A stretch of DNA of 64,000 bases, from contig JADJMV010000007.1 of assembly GCA_016709445.1 (NCBI GenBank), positions 62,001 to 126,000 on the forward strand, given 5' to 3'. Below are positions 27,429 to 35,670 of the stretch, one piece after another. This stretch comes from Phycisphaerales bacterium (GTDB lineage Bacteria > Planctomycetota > Phycisphaerae > Phycisphaerales > UBA1924). Under the pieces are notes generated by a model that was not told where the DNA came from, did not search any database, and was given only the letters and a program-made list of their open reading frames with translations. The position numbers and the translations under genes were made by a program. Numbering within the stretch: the first letter of the stretch is position 1; every line of letters begins with the position of its first letter.

Positions 27429-27692
27429 TCACCCGGGATCCCGCGCCCGCCCGAGCCGGCGTCGCAGGAAGTGCCACAGCCCGGCGTACCGATACCCCGG
27501 GTCGATCCAGTGCTCGATCACGTAGAACGCAAAGTAGTACGCCCGGCAGCACGCCCATACACACACGCCGAGCAGCAGAGCCGTGCGCAGGCGCGGGTGC
27601 TCGAGCAGCAAACCCAGCCCCGAGAGCAGACCAATCAAAACGAACAGCCCCGCCTTCATGTACATGAGGCGGGGATCGCGCAGATCACCCAT
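27429..27692 (-). CDS. Small membrane protein of unknown function
   Basis: An 87-residue protein with two predicted membrane segments (GLFVLIGLLSGLGLLLE and ALLLGVCVWACCRAYYFAFYV) and a basic C-terminus. I do not recognise the family. The frame is open further upstream through the tRNA gene, but the start at 27692 has a GGGGGA site and avoids tRNA-derived residues. Its start lies 46 bases downstream of tRNA-Ser on the same strand, so it may be cotranscribed with the tRNA. Confidence 0.65.
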   Translation of the reverse strand: MGDLRDPRLMYMKAGLFVLIGLLSGLGLLLEHPRLRTALLLGVCVWACCRAYYFAFYVIEHWIDPGYRYAGLWHFLRRRLGRARDPG

Positions 27693-27737
27693 GTTCGTCC
27701 CCCGCGGGCCCAGCCCCGCGCCGTGCGAATCAGAAAG

Positions 27738-27824
27738 CGGAGAGGGGGGGATTCGAACCCCCGATACGGTTACCCGTATACAGCATTTCCAGTGCTGCTC
27801 CTTCAGCCTCTCGGACACCTCTCC
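27738..27824 (-). tRNA. tRNA-Ser (anticodon GGA)
   Basis: On the minus strand: acceptor stem GGAGAGG / CCTCTCC with discriminator G, D arm, anticodon stem CAGCA / TGCTG enclosing CTGGAAA (anticodon GGA, reading UCC/UCU), a long variable arm (ATACGGG / CCGTAT region) as expected for type II tRNA, and a T arm with GGTTCGAATCC. The CCA end is not encoded. Confidence 0.97.
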
Positions 27825-27863
27825 GGCTGTGGAGGGCAAGTGTAAGCCGCCCCCAGGGCATTG

Positions 27864-28670
27864 TCAGGCCGGGCCCCGCTCCATCGCGTCAACGCCTCCG
27901 GGCGGCCGTGCGCTCCAGCCCCAATGCCGGGCCAGCCCGACCGCGATCAGCCCGATCGCTGCCCCTGCCGCCACATCGCTGGGATAGTGGGCACCGAACG
28001 CCACCCGGGCGAGCCCCACAAAGCACGCCATGGCGAACATCAGGCCCCGGAGCCGGGGATACCACCCGGCCAGCGTCGCCGCCGCAACCACTGCGTAGAC
28101 CGTGTGGCTCGAGGGCATCGACCAGAGCTGCCCTACCCCGTGCCGCCAAAACTCCCAGGCGTGGGCCACCGGTCCGCCGCCCGCCAGCGGGTACATCCCG
28201 AACGGCCCGAGGAGGAGGTCCGGCTCCCCCAAGAGCGGGCGGGGCCTGCCCACAAGCATCTTCAGCCCGAACGCGAGCACCGCAGCCGCGAGAAACGCCG
28301 CGAGCCAGTCGAGCAGGCGGCGGCGGTGGGGGGGGTCGAGCATCCAGACGGCGAGGACCAGAACGATCGTCATCCCACCCTGGCCGAATTGCTGGAGCAT
28401 CTCCAACTCGCGCCGGATGTCGCCCCCGAGCGGCAGCGAACTCCGAGTGCCCCCGGCGGTCACGACAGTGAGCGTCCACGGGTCGAGGGGCCAGAGCAGC
28501 AGCGTGGCGATGAGCCCGTAGAGCCCCGGCAGGGCCCAGAACCTTCGGCGCGAGTCCGCGGCCCACCGGTGCACAGGCGACCAGATCGCCCAGAGCACAT
28601 GCCCGCCCCGAATCGGCACGGGAAGCGTCCGATTATGCTCCCAGGAGATGCGCAACGCGTTGGGCGACAT
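27864..28670 (-). CDS. PAP2-superfamily phosphatase (membrane)
   Basis: A lipid-phosphatase-like integral membrane protein with the three PAP2 signatures in order: KMLVGRPRP (motif 1), MPSSHTVYA (motif 2, where many members have PSGH) and ARVAFGAHYPSDVAAG (motif 3 with the catalytic histidine). Several membrane helices surround them. Probably dephosphorylates undecaprenyl pyrophosphate, phosphatidate or a related lipid. The start is uncertain: ATG 28670 shares its CATG with the ATG of the opposite glycosyltransferase, leaving no promoter space; GTG 28619 is an alternative. It is separated from the tRNA by 39 bases. Confidence 0.85.
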   Translation of the reverse strand: MSPNALRISWEHNRTLPVPIRGGHVLWAIWSPVHRWAADSRRRFWALPGLYGLIATLLLWPLDPWTLTVVTAGGTRSSLPLGGDIRRELEMLQQFGQGGMTIVLVLAVWMLDPPHRRRLLDWLAAFLAAAVLAFGLKMLVGRPRPLLGEPDLLLGPFGMYPLAGGGPVAHAWEFWRHGVGQLWSMPSSHTVYAVVAAATLAGWYPRLRGLMFAMACFVGLARVAFGAHYPSDVAAGAAIGLIAVGLARHWGWSARPPGGVDAMERGPA

Positions 28671-29259
28671 GGATGCTCGCAGAACCTTCTTCCTCAGGCA
28701 CGCCCGGGGCCCGCTCGGCGGCCTCGCGCTCGTGCTCCTCTGCTGCACAGTCTATCTGCCCGGCTTCTTCTCGATCCCGCCGGTGGATCGGGATGAATCC
28801 CGCTTCGCCCAGGCCAGCCGCCAGATGTTCGAGAGCGTGGCCCTGCCCGAGACCCAGCGGGACCCTGTGCTGCACTCTGGGGGGCTCGCAGTGCCGATGC
28901 TCGCGGGCAAGGCGCGGCTCAACAAGCCGCCGCTGATCTATTGGCTCCAGGCCGCCAGCGCGGCCGCGTGCACCGGCGGCGACCCCCTCGAGGACGCGAT
29001 CTGGATGTACCGCATCCCCTCGCTACTGGCCGGGATCGTGACGATCCTCGCGACCTGGCGGATCGGTGTCTCGATGTTCGACCCCCGCGCCGCCTGGCTC
29101 GGGGCCGCCCTGCTCGCCGTCGCCCCCGTCTTCGTCTGGGAAGCCCACCAGGCCCGCGCCGACATGGTAATGGTGGCCTGCACGACGCTGGCGACGGGCC
29201 AACTCTGGAAGATCTGGCACGCCCGCGGCCAAGTCTCTGGCAGAACCGGCTCCCTTCCC

Positions 29260-29303
29260 ACTCCGTCTCTCCGTCTCTCCGTCTCTTCGTCTCTCTGCCT
29301 CTG
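29260..29303 (+). repeat. Octanucleotide tract inside the glycosyltransferase gene
   Basis: Tandem GTCTCTCC / GTCTCTTC octamers, preceded by CTTCCCACTCC. Read in the gene's frame it gives PSLRLSVSSSL, the same peptide that the related tract produces inside uvrB. It appears to widen a loop after the fifth or so membrane segment. Confidence 0.8.
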
Positions 29304-29676
29304 GCTCCCCACCACCCTCGGCATCCTCACCAAAGGCCCCATCACGCCGATGGTGCTCCTGCTCACCTGGCCTGTGGCTTTCGTTCTTCGGCCGCAACTT
29401 CCGCTGGCTCCGCGCGACACGCCCGCTCCTGGGTGTGGCGATCATCGCCGCCGGCGTCGCCCCCTGGGTCTACGCCGTGGCGCAGCACGTGGGCTTCTCG
29501 CACTACTGGTCGATCGTTTGCGACGAGGTGATCGGTCGCGCGGGAAGCGCCAAGGAAGGGCACTGGGGACCTCCCGGCTACCACATCGTGCTCCTGGTCG
29601 TCCTCTTCTGGCCCGGCTCGCTCCTCACCGGCATCGCGATCGCTCGCGCTTGCCGAAACGCCTTCAGCCTCAATCA

Positions 29677-29817
29677 GAGCCGCGTGCGTAAGCACGCGGA
29701 AGGAGCGTCGAACAACCCCGATCCCCGTCCGAGCCGCGTGCGTCAGCACGCGGACGAAGCGTCGAACAACCCCGATCCCCGTCCGAGCCGCGTGCGTCAG
29801 CACGCGGAAGGGGCATC
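29677..29817 (+). repeat. 54-bp palindromic repeat, 2.6 copies, in a coding region
   Basis: Units begin at 29677, 29731 and 29785. Each starts GAGCCGCGTGCGT and holds an 8-base perfect stem (CCGCGTGC / GCACGCGG) around GTAA or GTCA, then a spacer ending GATCCCCGTCC. Units 1 and 2 differ at three or so positions; unit 3 is cut after about 33 bases. The period of 54 equals 18 codons, so the array keeps frame and encodes SRVRQHAEGASNNPDPRP repeats. Confidence 0.9.
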
Positions 29818-30728
29818 AACCGCGCCCCGCACCCAACCGCCCCCGCCCGCCCGCCCGCGATTCCCTCATCGAGCGATTCAAACCCCGGATCCGACCCACC
29901 CCTCGACGACGCAAACACGACGACGCCCACGCACGCCCCCTCCACGAGCTTGCGCTCGCGGCTCCGCCGGTTCTGGCATTCGCTCGGAGCGCTGCACGTG
30001 ACCCCGCGCCCGGAGGCGTTCCTGATCGCCTGGTTCCTGCCCTCGTGGATCGTGTTCGAACTGGTGGGGACGAAGCTCCCGCATTACACGATGCCGCTGT
30101 ACCCGGCGGTGGCGCTGATGACCGCGCGCGGACTCTTGGCCTGGCCCTCGGTCGGACCAGAGCGCCGCAAGCGAGCACGCCTCGGGAGCCTGTGCTGGCT
30201 GGCGGTAGGCCTCGCGTTGTTCGCGGTGGTTGGCCTGGGGCTGATGCTCGGGATCGAGGGTCCCAGGGCCTGGCTCGGCCTGCCCCTGCTCGGTGGGGCG
30301 CTGCTCGCACTCGGCCCGACGGTGCTCGCGATCCGTCGCGAGGACCTCATCCGAGCACAGGGCTGGTCGTTGCTCGCGGGTTGGGGTCTATTGGTGGCGT
30401 TCCTGCTCTCCGTCGCACCCCATTTCTTTGGGCTGACCTCCTACGCCGCAGGCCGCGCCCAGGCGCTCGCACCCGACCGCCCGGTCACATGGGTCGGCTT
30501 CAACGAGGACAGCGTGGTCTGGCTCGCCCGCGGCCGCCCCAGCTTCACCCCACCGGATCAACTCGCATCCTGGTTCAACGCCAACCCTGATGGCGTGGCC
30601 ATCATCTCGGTCGAGGCTGAGGACAGCTACCTTTCCATGCCGGATCTCCGCGCGGTGGAGTACGCCTCCGGCATGCACTACGCCAAGGGGCGATTGGAGA
30701 AGCTCGCCCTCGTCGAGCGATCGCCCGA

Positions 30729-31451
30729 ATGACCGACCCCCGCCAACCCACAACCCCCGTCGGCCTCCTCATCATCGACAAGCCCCGCGGCCCAACCTCC
30801 ATGTCCGTCTGCCGCGTCGTCAAGGCCAAGCTCCGAAGGGGCGGCGCGCCCAAGAGCGTCAAGGTCGGCCACGGCGGCACGCTCGACCCGCTCGCCACCG
30901 GTGTCGTCGTCGTCCTCATCGGGCGCGCCGCCACGCGCCTCTGCGACCAGATCATGGCCGGCGAGAAGCGTTACACGGCAGAAGTCGACCTCGCCCACCG
31001 CTCCACCACCGACGACCTCGAGGGCGAACTCACCGAGATCAACCTGCTCCGCGCGCCCTCGCCCGAGGAGGTCCGTGCCGCGTGCGGCCGCTTCCTCGGC
31101 ACGATCGACCAGATTCCCCCCGCCCACTCGGCGATCTGGATCGAGGGCGAGCGCGCCTACGACCTCGCCCGAGCCGGCAAGGATCCCCAGATGAAGGCCC
31201 GCCCCGTCACCATCCACGCGATCGACATCCTCGACTACGCCTTCCCCCGACTCACCCTCGACGTCCGCTGCGCCAAGGGCACCTACATCCGCTCCCTCGC
31301 CCGCGACATCGGCGCCGCCCTCGGCGCCGGCGGCATGCTCACCGCCCTCCGCCGCACCGCCGTCGGCCCCTTCACCCTCGACCAGGCCCTCACCCTCGAC
31401 GCCGTCCCCGAACCCCTGCTCCAAGAGCACCTCCTCCCCCTCCCCCAATAG
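30729..31451 (+). CDS. truB: tRNA pseudouridine(55) synthase TruB
   Basis: Converts U55 of the tRNA T loop to pseudouridine. The 240-residue protein has the family's first motif GLLIIDKPRGPTSM, the catalytic GHGGTLDPLATG (Asp53), the RYTAEVDL strand and the DVRCAKGTYIRSLARDIG motif. It is shorter than E. coli TruB (about 314) and lacks a C-terminal PUA domain, as in several bacterial TruBs. Its ATG overlaps the stop of the glycosyltransferase frame (ATGA). The stop is followed within five bases by an octanucleotide repeat tract. Confidence 0.93.
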   Translation: MTDPRQPTTPVGLLIIDKPRGPTSMSVCRVVKAKLRRGGAPKSVKVGHGGTLDPLATGVVVVLIGRAATRLCDQIMAGEKRYTAEVDLAHRSTTDDLEGELTEINLLRAPSPEEVRAACGRFLGTIDQIPPAHSAIWIEGERAYDLARAGKDPQMKARPVTIHAIDILDYAFPRLTLDVRCAKGTYIRSLARDIGAALGAGGMLTALRRTAVGPFTLDQALTLDAVPEPLLQEHLLPLPQ

Positions 31452-31455
31452 CACC

Positions 31456-31602
31456 GCCCCTCTGTCCCTCTCTCTGTCCCTCTGTCCCTCTGCTCCCTCT
31501 GTCCCTCTGTCCCTCTGTCCCTCTGTCCCTCTGTCCCTCTGTCCCTTCCCCCCGCCTCCCCACTTCGTCCCTCCATCTCTTCGTCTCTCCGTCTCTTCCC
31601 CA
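31456..31602 (+). repeat. Octanucleotide repeat tract between truB and dinG-like gene
   Basis: About ten copies of GTCCCTCT, then CCCCGCCTCCCCACTTCGTC and GTCTCTTC/GTCTCTCC units. The CCCCACTTCGTC boundary also occurs in the uvrB insertion. The tract fills almost the whole gap and ends about 14 bases before the helicase start. Confidence 0.9.
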
Positions 31603-31615
31603 CTAAACTCCAAAC

Positions 31616-33739
31616 GTGCCCTCCCTCGCCGCCACCATCCTCGGCCTCGACGGACCCATCGCCCGCGCCCTCGGGCCCGACTACGAGCCCCGCGAGCAGC
31701 AGCTCCGCATGGCCGACGCCGTCGCGGCCGCCATGCAGGCCAAGGCCAACCTCCTCGTCGAAGCCGGCACAGGTGTCGGCAAGTCGTTCGCCTACCTTGT
31801 CCCCGCAATCGACCGCGTGCTCTCCCGCGGCGAGACGGTAGTCGTCGCCACCAACACGATCGCGCTGCAGGAGCAGCTCGTCGAGCGCGACATCCCCCTG
31901 CTCAAGGGCACCCTCGGCCCCCCGCCCGACCCCATGTCCTCCGAACCGGTCCCCTCGCATCCCTGGTCGGGCGACCTCCTGGCCTGCCTGGTCAAGGGGC
32001 GCGGCAACTACGTCTCCATCCGGCGCCTCAGGCTCGCCAGCAGCCGCCAGGACAGGCTCTTTGCCGATGCCGCCGCCCGCCGCTCCCTCCACCTGATAGA
32101 GGATTGGGCCTACGCCACCGAGGACGGCACGCTCTCGACGCTTCCCCAGATCGAGCGCATGGGCGTGTGGGACAAGGTCCAGTCCGACTCGCCCAACTGC
32201 ATGGGCCGCAAGTGCCCGCACTACGACGAGTGCTTCTATCAGTCCGCGCGGCGCGTCATGGAGCGGTCGAACCTGCTCGTCTGCAACCACGCGCTGTTCT
32301 TCTCCGACCTCGCGCTCCGCGTGAAGGGTGTGGGCTTCCTGCCCAAGTACGACCACGTCATCCTCGACGAGGCCCACTGCCTGGAGGACGTGGCCGCGGA
32401 GCACTTCGGGCTCTCGCTCAGCGAGGGACGCGTCAACCACCTGCTCTCCACCCTCTTCCAGCCCCGCACCCAGAAGGGCTACCTCGCCCAACTGCTGAAC
32501 CTGCACGGCGACTACGAGGCGGTGCAGCGCGCCGTCCACCTCGTCCGCGAGGCCGATGCCGCGAGCAAACGCTATTTCGAGGCCCTGCTGCACCTCCACG
32601 AGTCGGCCACCGTCCGCAACGGACGCGTCCGCGAGCCCCGCGCCGTCACCAACCCGCTCACCCCGGCCATGAACGACCTGGCCATGTCCCTCCGCTCCAT
32701 CCGCGAGGACACCAAGAACGAGCCCGACCGCTTCGAGCTCGCGGCCTACATCGAGCGGGCCGTCTCGATCGCCGACGTCGCCGAGGCCTGGGTCGAGCAG
32801 ACCGCCGAGCACTGCGTCTACTGGATCGACGTCAAACGCCCCGGCGAGGAGGGCGCCGAGGGCTACCAGGGCCTGCGAGTCTCCGTGGCCGCCTCGCCGA
32901 TCGATGTCGCCCCGCTGCTCGACAAGTACCTCTTCAGCCGCGAGTGCGGCGTCATCCTCACGAGCGCCACCCTCGCCACCCGCACCGTCCACGACGACGA
33001 GCCGACCGAGCACGCCGAGACCGCCTTCGCCCACACGATCACCCGCCTCGGCTGCGAAGGCGCCCACTCGCTCCAGCTCGGCAGCCCCTTCGAGTACGCC
33101 CGCCAGGTCGAGGTCTACGTCGACCGCTCGATGCCGCCGCCGAGCGGCGCGTCCGGCCAGCGAGCCCGCGCGACGCCGACGGATGGCGAGTCCTACGAGC
33201 AGGCCCTCGCCACGCGCATCTTCCGCCACGTCCGCGAGACCGACGGCGGCGCCTTCGTCCTCTTCACCAGCTTCGCCACGCTGCACAAGGTCGCGGGCCT
33301 GCTGCGCCCTCGCCTCGCCCAAGACGGCTACGAGCTGCTCGCCCAGGGCAAAGACGGCTCGCGGTCCGAGATCCTCCGCCAGTTCCGCGACTCCGAGCGC
33401 GCCGTGCTCTTCGGGGCCGCGAGCTTCTGGCAGGGCGTCGATGTCCGCGGGCGGTCGCTCCGCAACGTCATCATCACACGCCTGCCCTTCGAGCCGCCGG
33501 ACCGCCCGCTCACCGAGGCCCGCCTCGAGCGCATCAAGGAGCGCGGCGGCGACCCCTTCCGCGAGGACTCCATCCCCCGCGCCGTCATCCGCTTCAAGCA
33601 GGGCTTCGGCCGCCTCATCCGCTCCGCGACCGACACAGGGCGCGTCGTCATCCTCGACCCCCGCGTCCTCACCACGGGCTACGGCAGGGCCTTCCTCCAA
33701 GCGCTCCCCGAGGGCATCCGCACCCAGGTGCTGGACTGA
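31616..33739 (+). CDS. DinG/XPD-like ATP-dependent DNA helicase
   Basis: A 707-residue superfamily 2 helicase. Walker A is VEAGTGVGKS (about 48-57). A four-cysteine iron-sulfur region follows: Cys in LLACLVKG, then CMGRKCPHYDECFY. The DEAH box is VILDEAHCLED (about 249-259). C-terminal motifs include ILTSATLA, FASFWQGVDVRG-type motif V and QGFGRLIRS. It probably unwinds forked or R-loop DNA 5' to 3' in repair. The start is GTG 31616, with no good ribosome site because the octamer tract lies directly before it; the Q-motif-like REQQLRMADAV begins near residue 25, so the start is close to correct. Confidence 0.9.
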   Translation: MPSLAATILGLDGPIARALGPDYEPREQQLRMADAVAAAMQAKANLLVEAGTGVGKSFAYLVPAIDRVLSRGETVVVATNTIALQEQLVERDIPLLKGTLGPPPDPMSSEPVPSHPWSGDLLACLVKGRGNYVSIRRLRLASSRQDRLFADAAARRSLHLIEDWAYATEDGTLSTLPQIERMGVWDKVQSDSPNCMGRKCPHYDECFYQSARRVMERSNLLVCNHALFFSDLALRVKGVGFLPKYDHVILDEAHCLEDVAAEHFGLSLSEGRVNHLLSTLFQPRTQKGYLAQLLNLHGDYEAVQRAVHLVREADAASKRYFEALLHLHESATVRNGRVREPRAVTNPLTPAMNDLAMSLRSIREDTKNEPDRFELAAYIERAVSIADVAEAWVEQTAEHCVYWIDVKRPGEEGAEGYQGLRVSVAASPIDVAPLLDKYLFSRECGVILTSATLATRTVHDDEPTEHAETAFAHTITRLGCEGAHSLQLGSPFEYARQVEVYVDRSMPPPSGASGQRARATPTDGESYEQALATRIFRHVRETDGGAFVLFTSFATLHKVAGLLRPRLAQDGYELLAQGKDGSRSEILRQFRDSERAVLFGAASFWQGVDVRGRSLRNVIITRLPFEPPDRPLTEARLERIKERGGDPFREDSIPRAVIRFKQGFGRLIRSATDTGRVVILDPRVLTTGYGRAFLQALPEGIRTQVLD

Positions 33740-33889
33740 CCCCCCCTGCCTCGGCGCGCTGCCCCTGCGAGCACCCGATCCGACCGCGGGAATCAGGCCG
33801 GTTTTCAACCGCACAGATGCCGATCAAAGGTCACTTTCCCGCTGCCCCGTCCTAAGGTCGGTGCCCCACCCACCTCGCGGAGGATCTCC

Positions 33890-35296
33890 ATGCTGGGACG
33901 AGTCTTCAAGGCGTACGACATCCGCGGCACCTACCCCGATCTGCTCAACGACCAGATGGCCTGGCAGATCGGCTGGGGCGCCGCCCGCTTCCTCTTCGCC
34001 GACGCCGCCGCCCAGGGCCAGAACGCCCCGATGATGCGCAACATCGTCGTCGGGCGCGACATGCGCAAGAGCAGCCCCGCCCTCTCCGATCAGCTCATCG
34101 CCGGCATCAACGCCTTCGGCGGCGATGTCATCGACGTCGGCCTCGTCGATACCCCCTTCGTCTACTTCGCCGTCAACCACCTCGGCTGCGCCGGCGGCGT
34201 CATGGTCACCGCCAGCCACAACCCGCCCCAGTACAACGGCTTCAAGATCTCCAAGATCGCCGCCAAGCCCGTCGGAGAGGCGACCGGCCTCGCCGAAGTC
34301 CGCAAGCACGCCGCCACCGCCGACCGCGCGGCCGCGAAGGGCTCCGGACGCGTCGAGAAGCGCGACCTCTGGGACGCCTACGCCAAGCACGTGCTCGGCT
34401 TCATGAACCTCGGCGGCAAGCCGCTCAAGGTCGCGATCGACGCCTCCAACGGCATGGCCGGCACCATGCTCCGCCGCATCTTCGGCAAGAACGGCTCGAA
34501 CGTGCCCGGCCTCGAGATCATCGAGATCAACTTCGACAACAGCAAGGGCGAATTTGCCCACGAGCCCAACCCGCTCGTCGCGGCCAACCTCCGTCAGACG
34601 CAGGAAGCCGTGGTCGCCCACAAGGCCGACCTCGGCATCTGCTTCGATGGCGACGCCGACCGATGCGTGGTGGTCGACGAGCAGGGCCGCGCGATCGGAT
34701 GCGACCACCTCACCGCCGTCCTCGCCGCGCACTTCCTCAAGCAGCGCCCCGGCTCGGCGATCATCTACGATCTTCGCTCCACCAAGGCCGTCGAGGAGGC
34801 GATCCTCGCCGCGGGCGGCAAGCCCATCCGCTCGCGCGTCGGCCACGTCTTTATGAAGCAGAAGCTCGCCGAGACCAACGGCTCCTTCGGCGGCGAACTC
34901 TCGGGCCACTTCTACTTCCGCAAGAACTTCAACGCCGACTCCGGCGCCATCGCCATGGCCACCGTCCTCAGCGTCCTCGCCGAGAGCGGCAAGACGATGA
35001 GCCAGCTCGTGGCCCCCGCGCAGAAGTACGCCCAGTCCGGCGAGATCAACTTCGAGATCGAGGACAAAGACGCCGCGCTCGAGGCCCTCAAGGACGAGTA
35101 CGGCGACGTCGCCGACATCGACGAACTCGACGGCGTCACTATCGACGCCTTCGCCGCCGAGGGCTGGTGGTGCAACGTCCGCAAGAGCAATACCGAGCCC
35201 CTCCTCCGGCTCAACGCCGAGGCCCGCGATCCCAAGGCCCTCGAACACATGCTCGGTGAGCTTGCCCCCAAGCTCGGCAAGCGGGTGGAGCACTAG
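33890..35296 (+). CDS. Phosphomannomutase/phosphoglucomutase
   Basis: A 468-residue alpha-D-phosphohexomutase interconverting hexose 6- and 1-phosphates, feeding nucleotide-sugar synthesis. It has the phosphoserine loop VTASHNPPQYNG (Ser109), the magnesium loop CFDGDADRC (Asp253 region), the sugar-binding GGELSGHFYF and the phosphate-binding NVRKSNTEPLLRL. Domain order and length match bacterial ManB/AlgC. A GGAGG site precedes the ATG. It is flanked by octamer repeat tracts: one on each side of the downstream gap in opposite orientation, and another before the upstream helicase. Confidence 0.93.
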   Translation: MLGRVFKAYDIRGTYPDLLNDQMAWQIGWGAARFLFADAAAQGQNAPMMRNIVVGRDMRKSSPALSDQLIAGINAFGGDVIDVGLVDTPFVYFAVNHLGCAGGVMVTASHNPPQYNGFKISKIAAKPVGEATGLAEVRKHAATADRAAAKGSGRVEKRDLWDAYAKHVLGFMNLGGKPLKVAIDASNGMAGTMLRRIFGKNGSNVPGLEIIEINFDNSKGEFAHEPNPLVAANLRQTQEAVVAHKADLGICFDGDADRCVVVDEQGRAIGCDHLTAVLAAHFLKQRPGSAIIYDLRSTKAVEEAILAAGGKPIRSRVGHVFMKQKLAETNGSFGGELSGHFYFRKNFNADSGAIAMATVLSVLAESGKTMSQLVAPAQKYAQSGEINFEIEDKDAALEALKDEYGDVADIDELDGVTIDAFAAEGWWCNVRKSNTEPLLRLNAEARDPKALEHMLGELAPKLGKRVEH

Positions 35297-35670
35297 GGGA
35301 AGGGACAGAGGGACAGAGGGACAAAGGGACAGAGGGACAAAGGGATAACGAAGAGGCGGGAGAGCGGGAGAGCGGGTGTCCACATCCACGCTCGGATGTG
35401 GTCGGCCGCCGAGCAATCCCGACGCTCGCCATTTCTGGCGGATGCGTGCCCACCCCGTCCGATGCTAAACTCTGTTGCCCGCGCATGCCCCGCGCGCCGA
35501 CGCCCAAGTGCCTGGCCGCCTTCCCCTCTGTCCCCCTGTGCTCCTCCCCCCCCCGTCCCTTTCTCCCCCCGTCCCTCTGTCCCTCTGTCCCTTTGTCTCT
35601 TAGTCCCTTAGTCCCTTAGTCCCTTAGTCCCTCTGTCCCTCTGTCCCTCTTCCCCTCTGTCCCTCCCCCC
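35297..35670. repeat. Inverted pair of octanucleotide tracts in a 374-base gap
   Basis: Left arm (35303-35348) has five GGACAGAG/GGACAAAG units. Right arm (about 35569-35665) has the complementary GTCCCTCT units plus four GTCCCTTA units. About 200 bases of ordinary sequence lie between, with no convincing gene. Arms could pair into a long stem. The right arm runs to within about four bases of the next start codon, replacing a normal leader. Confidence 0.88.

Larger units (their letters stand above)
28669..30732 (+). pseudogene. GT39-like membrane glycosyltransferase, disrupted by frameshifts and repeats
   Basis: Resembles ArnT/PMT-type glycosyltransferases that move a sugar from a polyprenyl carrier. 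The first part has the catalytic PPVDRDESRFAQ loop and RLNKPPLIYWLQ, with several helices. An extra base near 29381-29386 shifts the frame (VAFVL where AFFFGRNFRWL is expected). The second frame continues VAPWVYAVAQHVGFSHYWSI and runs into a three-unit 54-bp repeat. Normal sequence returns in the first frame near 29930 (RSRLRRFWHSLGALHV, WIVFELVGTKLPHYTMPLY). An octamer tract also lies inside at 29260-29303. Start 28669 or 28648. Either a pseudogene, a gene tolerating inserts, or partly misassembled. TruB overlaps its stop. Confidence 0.72.

Noticed and set aside
27693..27839. N-terminal extension of the small membrane protein through the tRNA
   Set aside because: Residues such as SGVRIPPSP come from the tRNA-Ser T arm; the true start is downstream at 27692.
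31456..31602. Octamer tract as a CRISPR or as coding repeats
   Set aside because: There are no spacers; the unit is eight bases and the tract lies between genes.
31283..33814. An 843-codon minus-strand frame over the helicase gene
   Set aside because: Its composition (AEGVDEL-type) is the antisense shadow of the helicase, and its end derives from the octamer tract.
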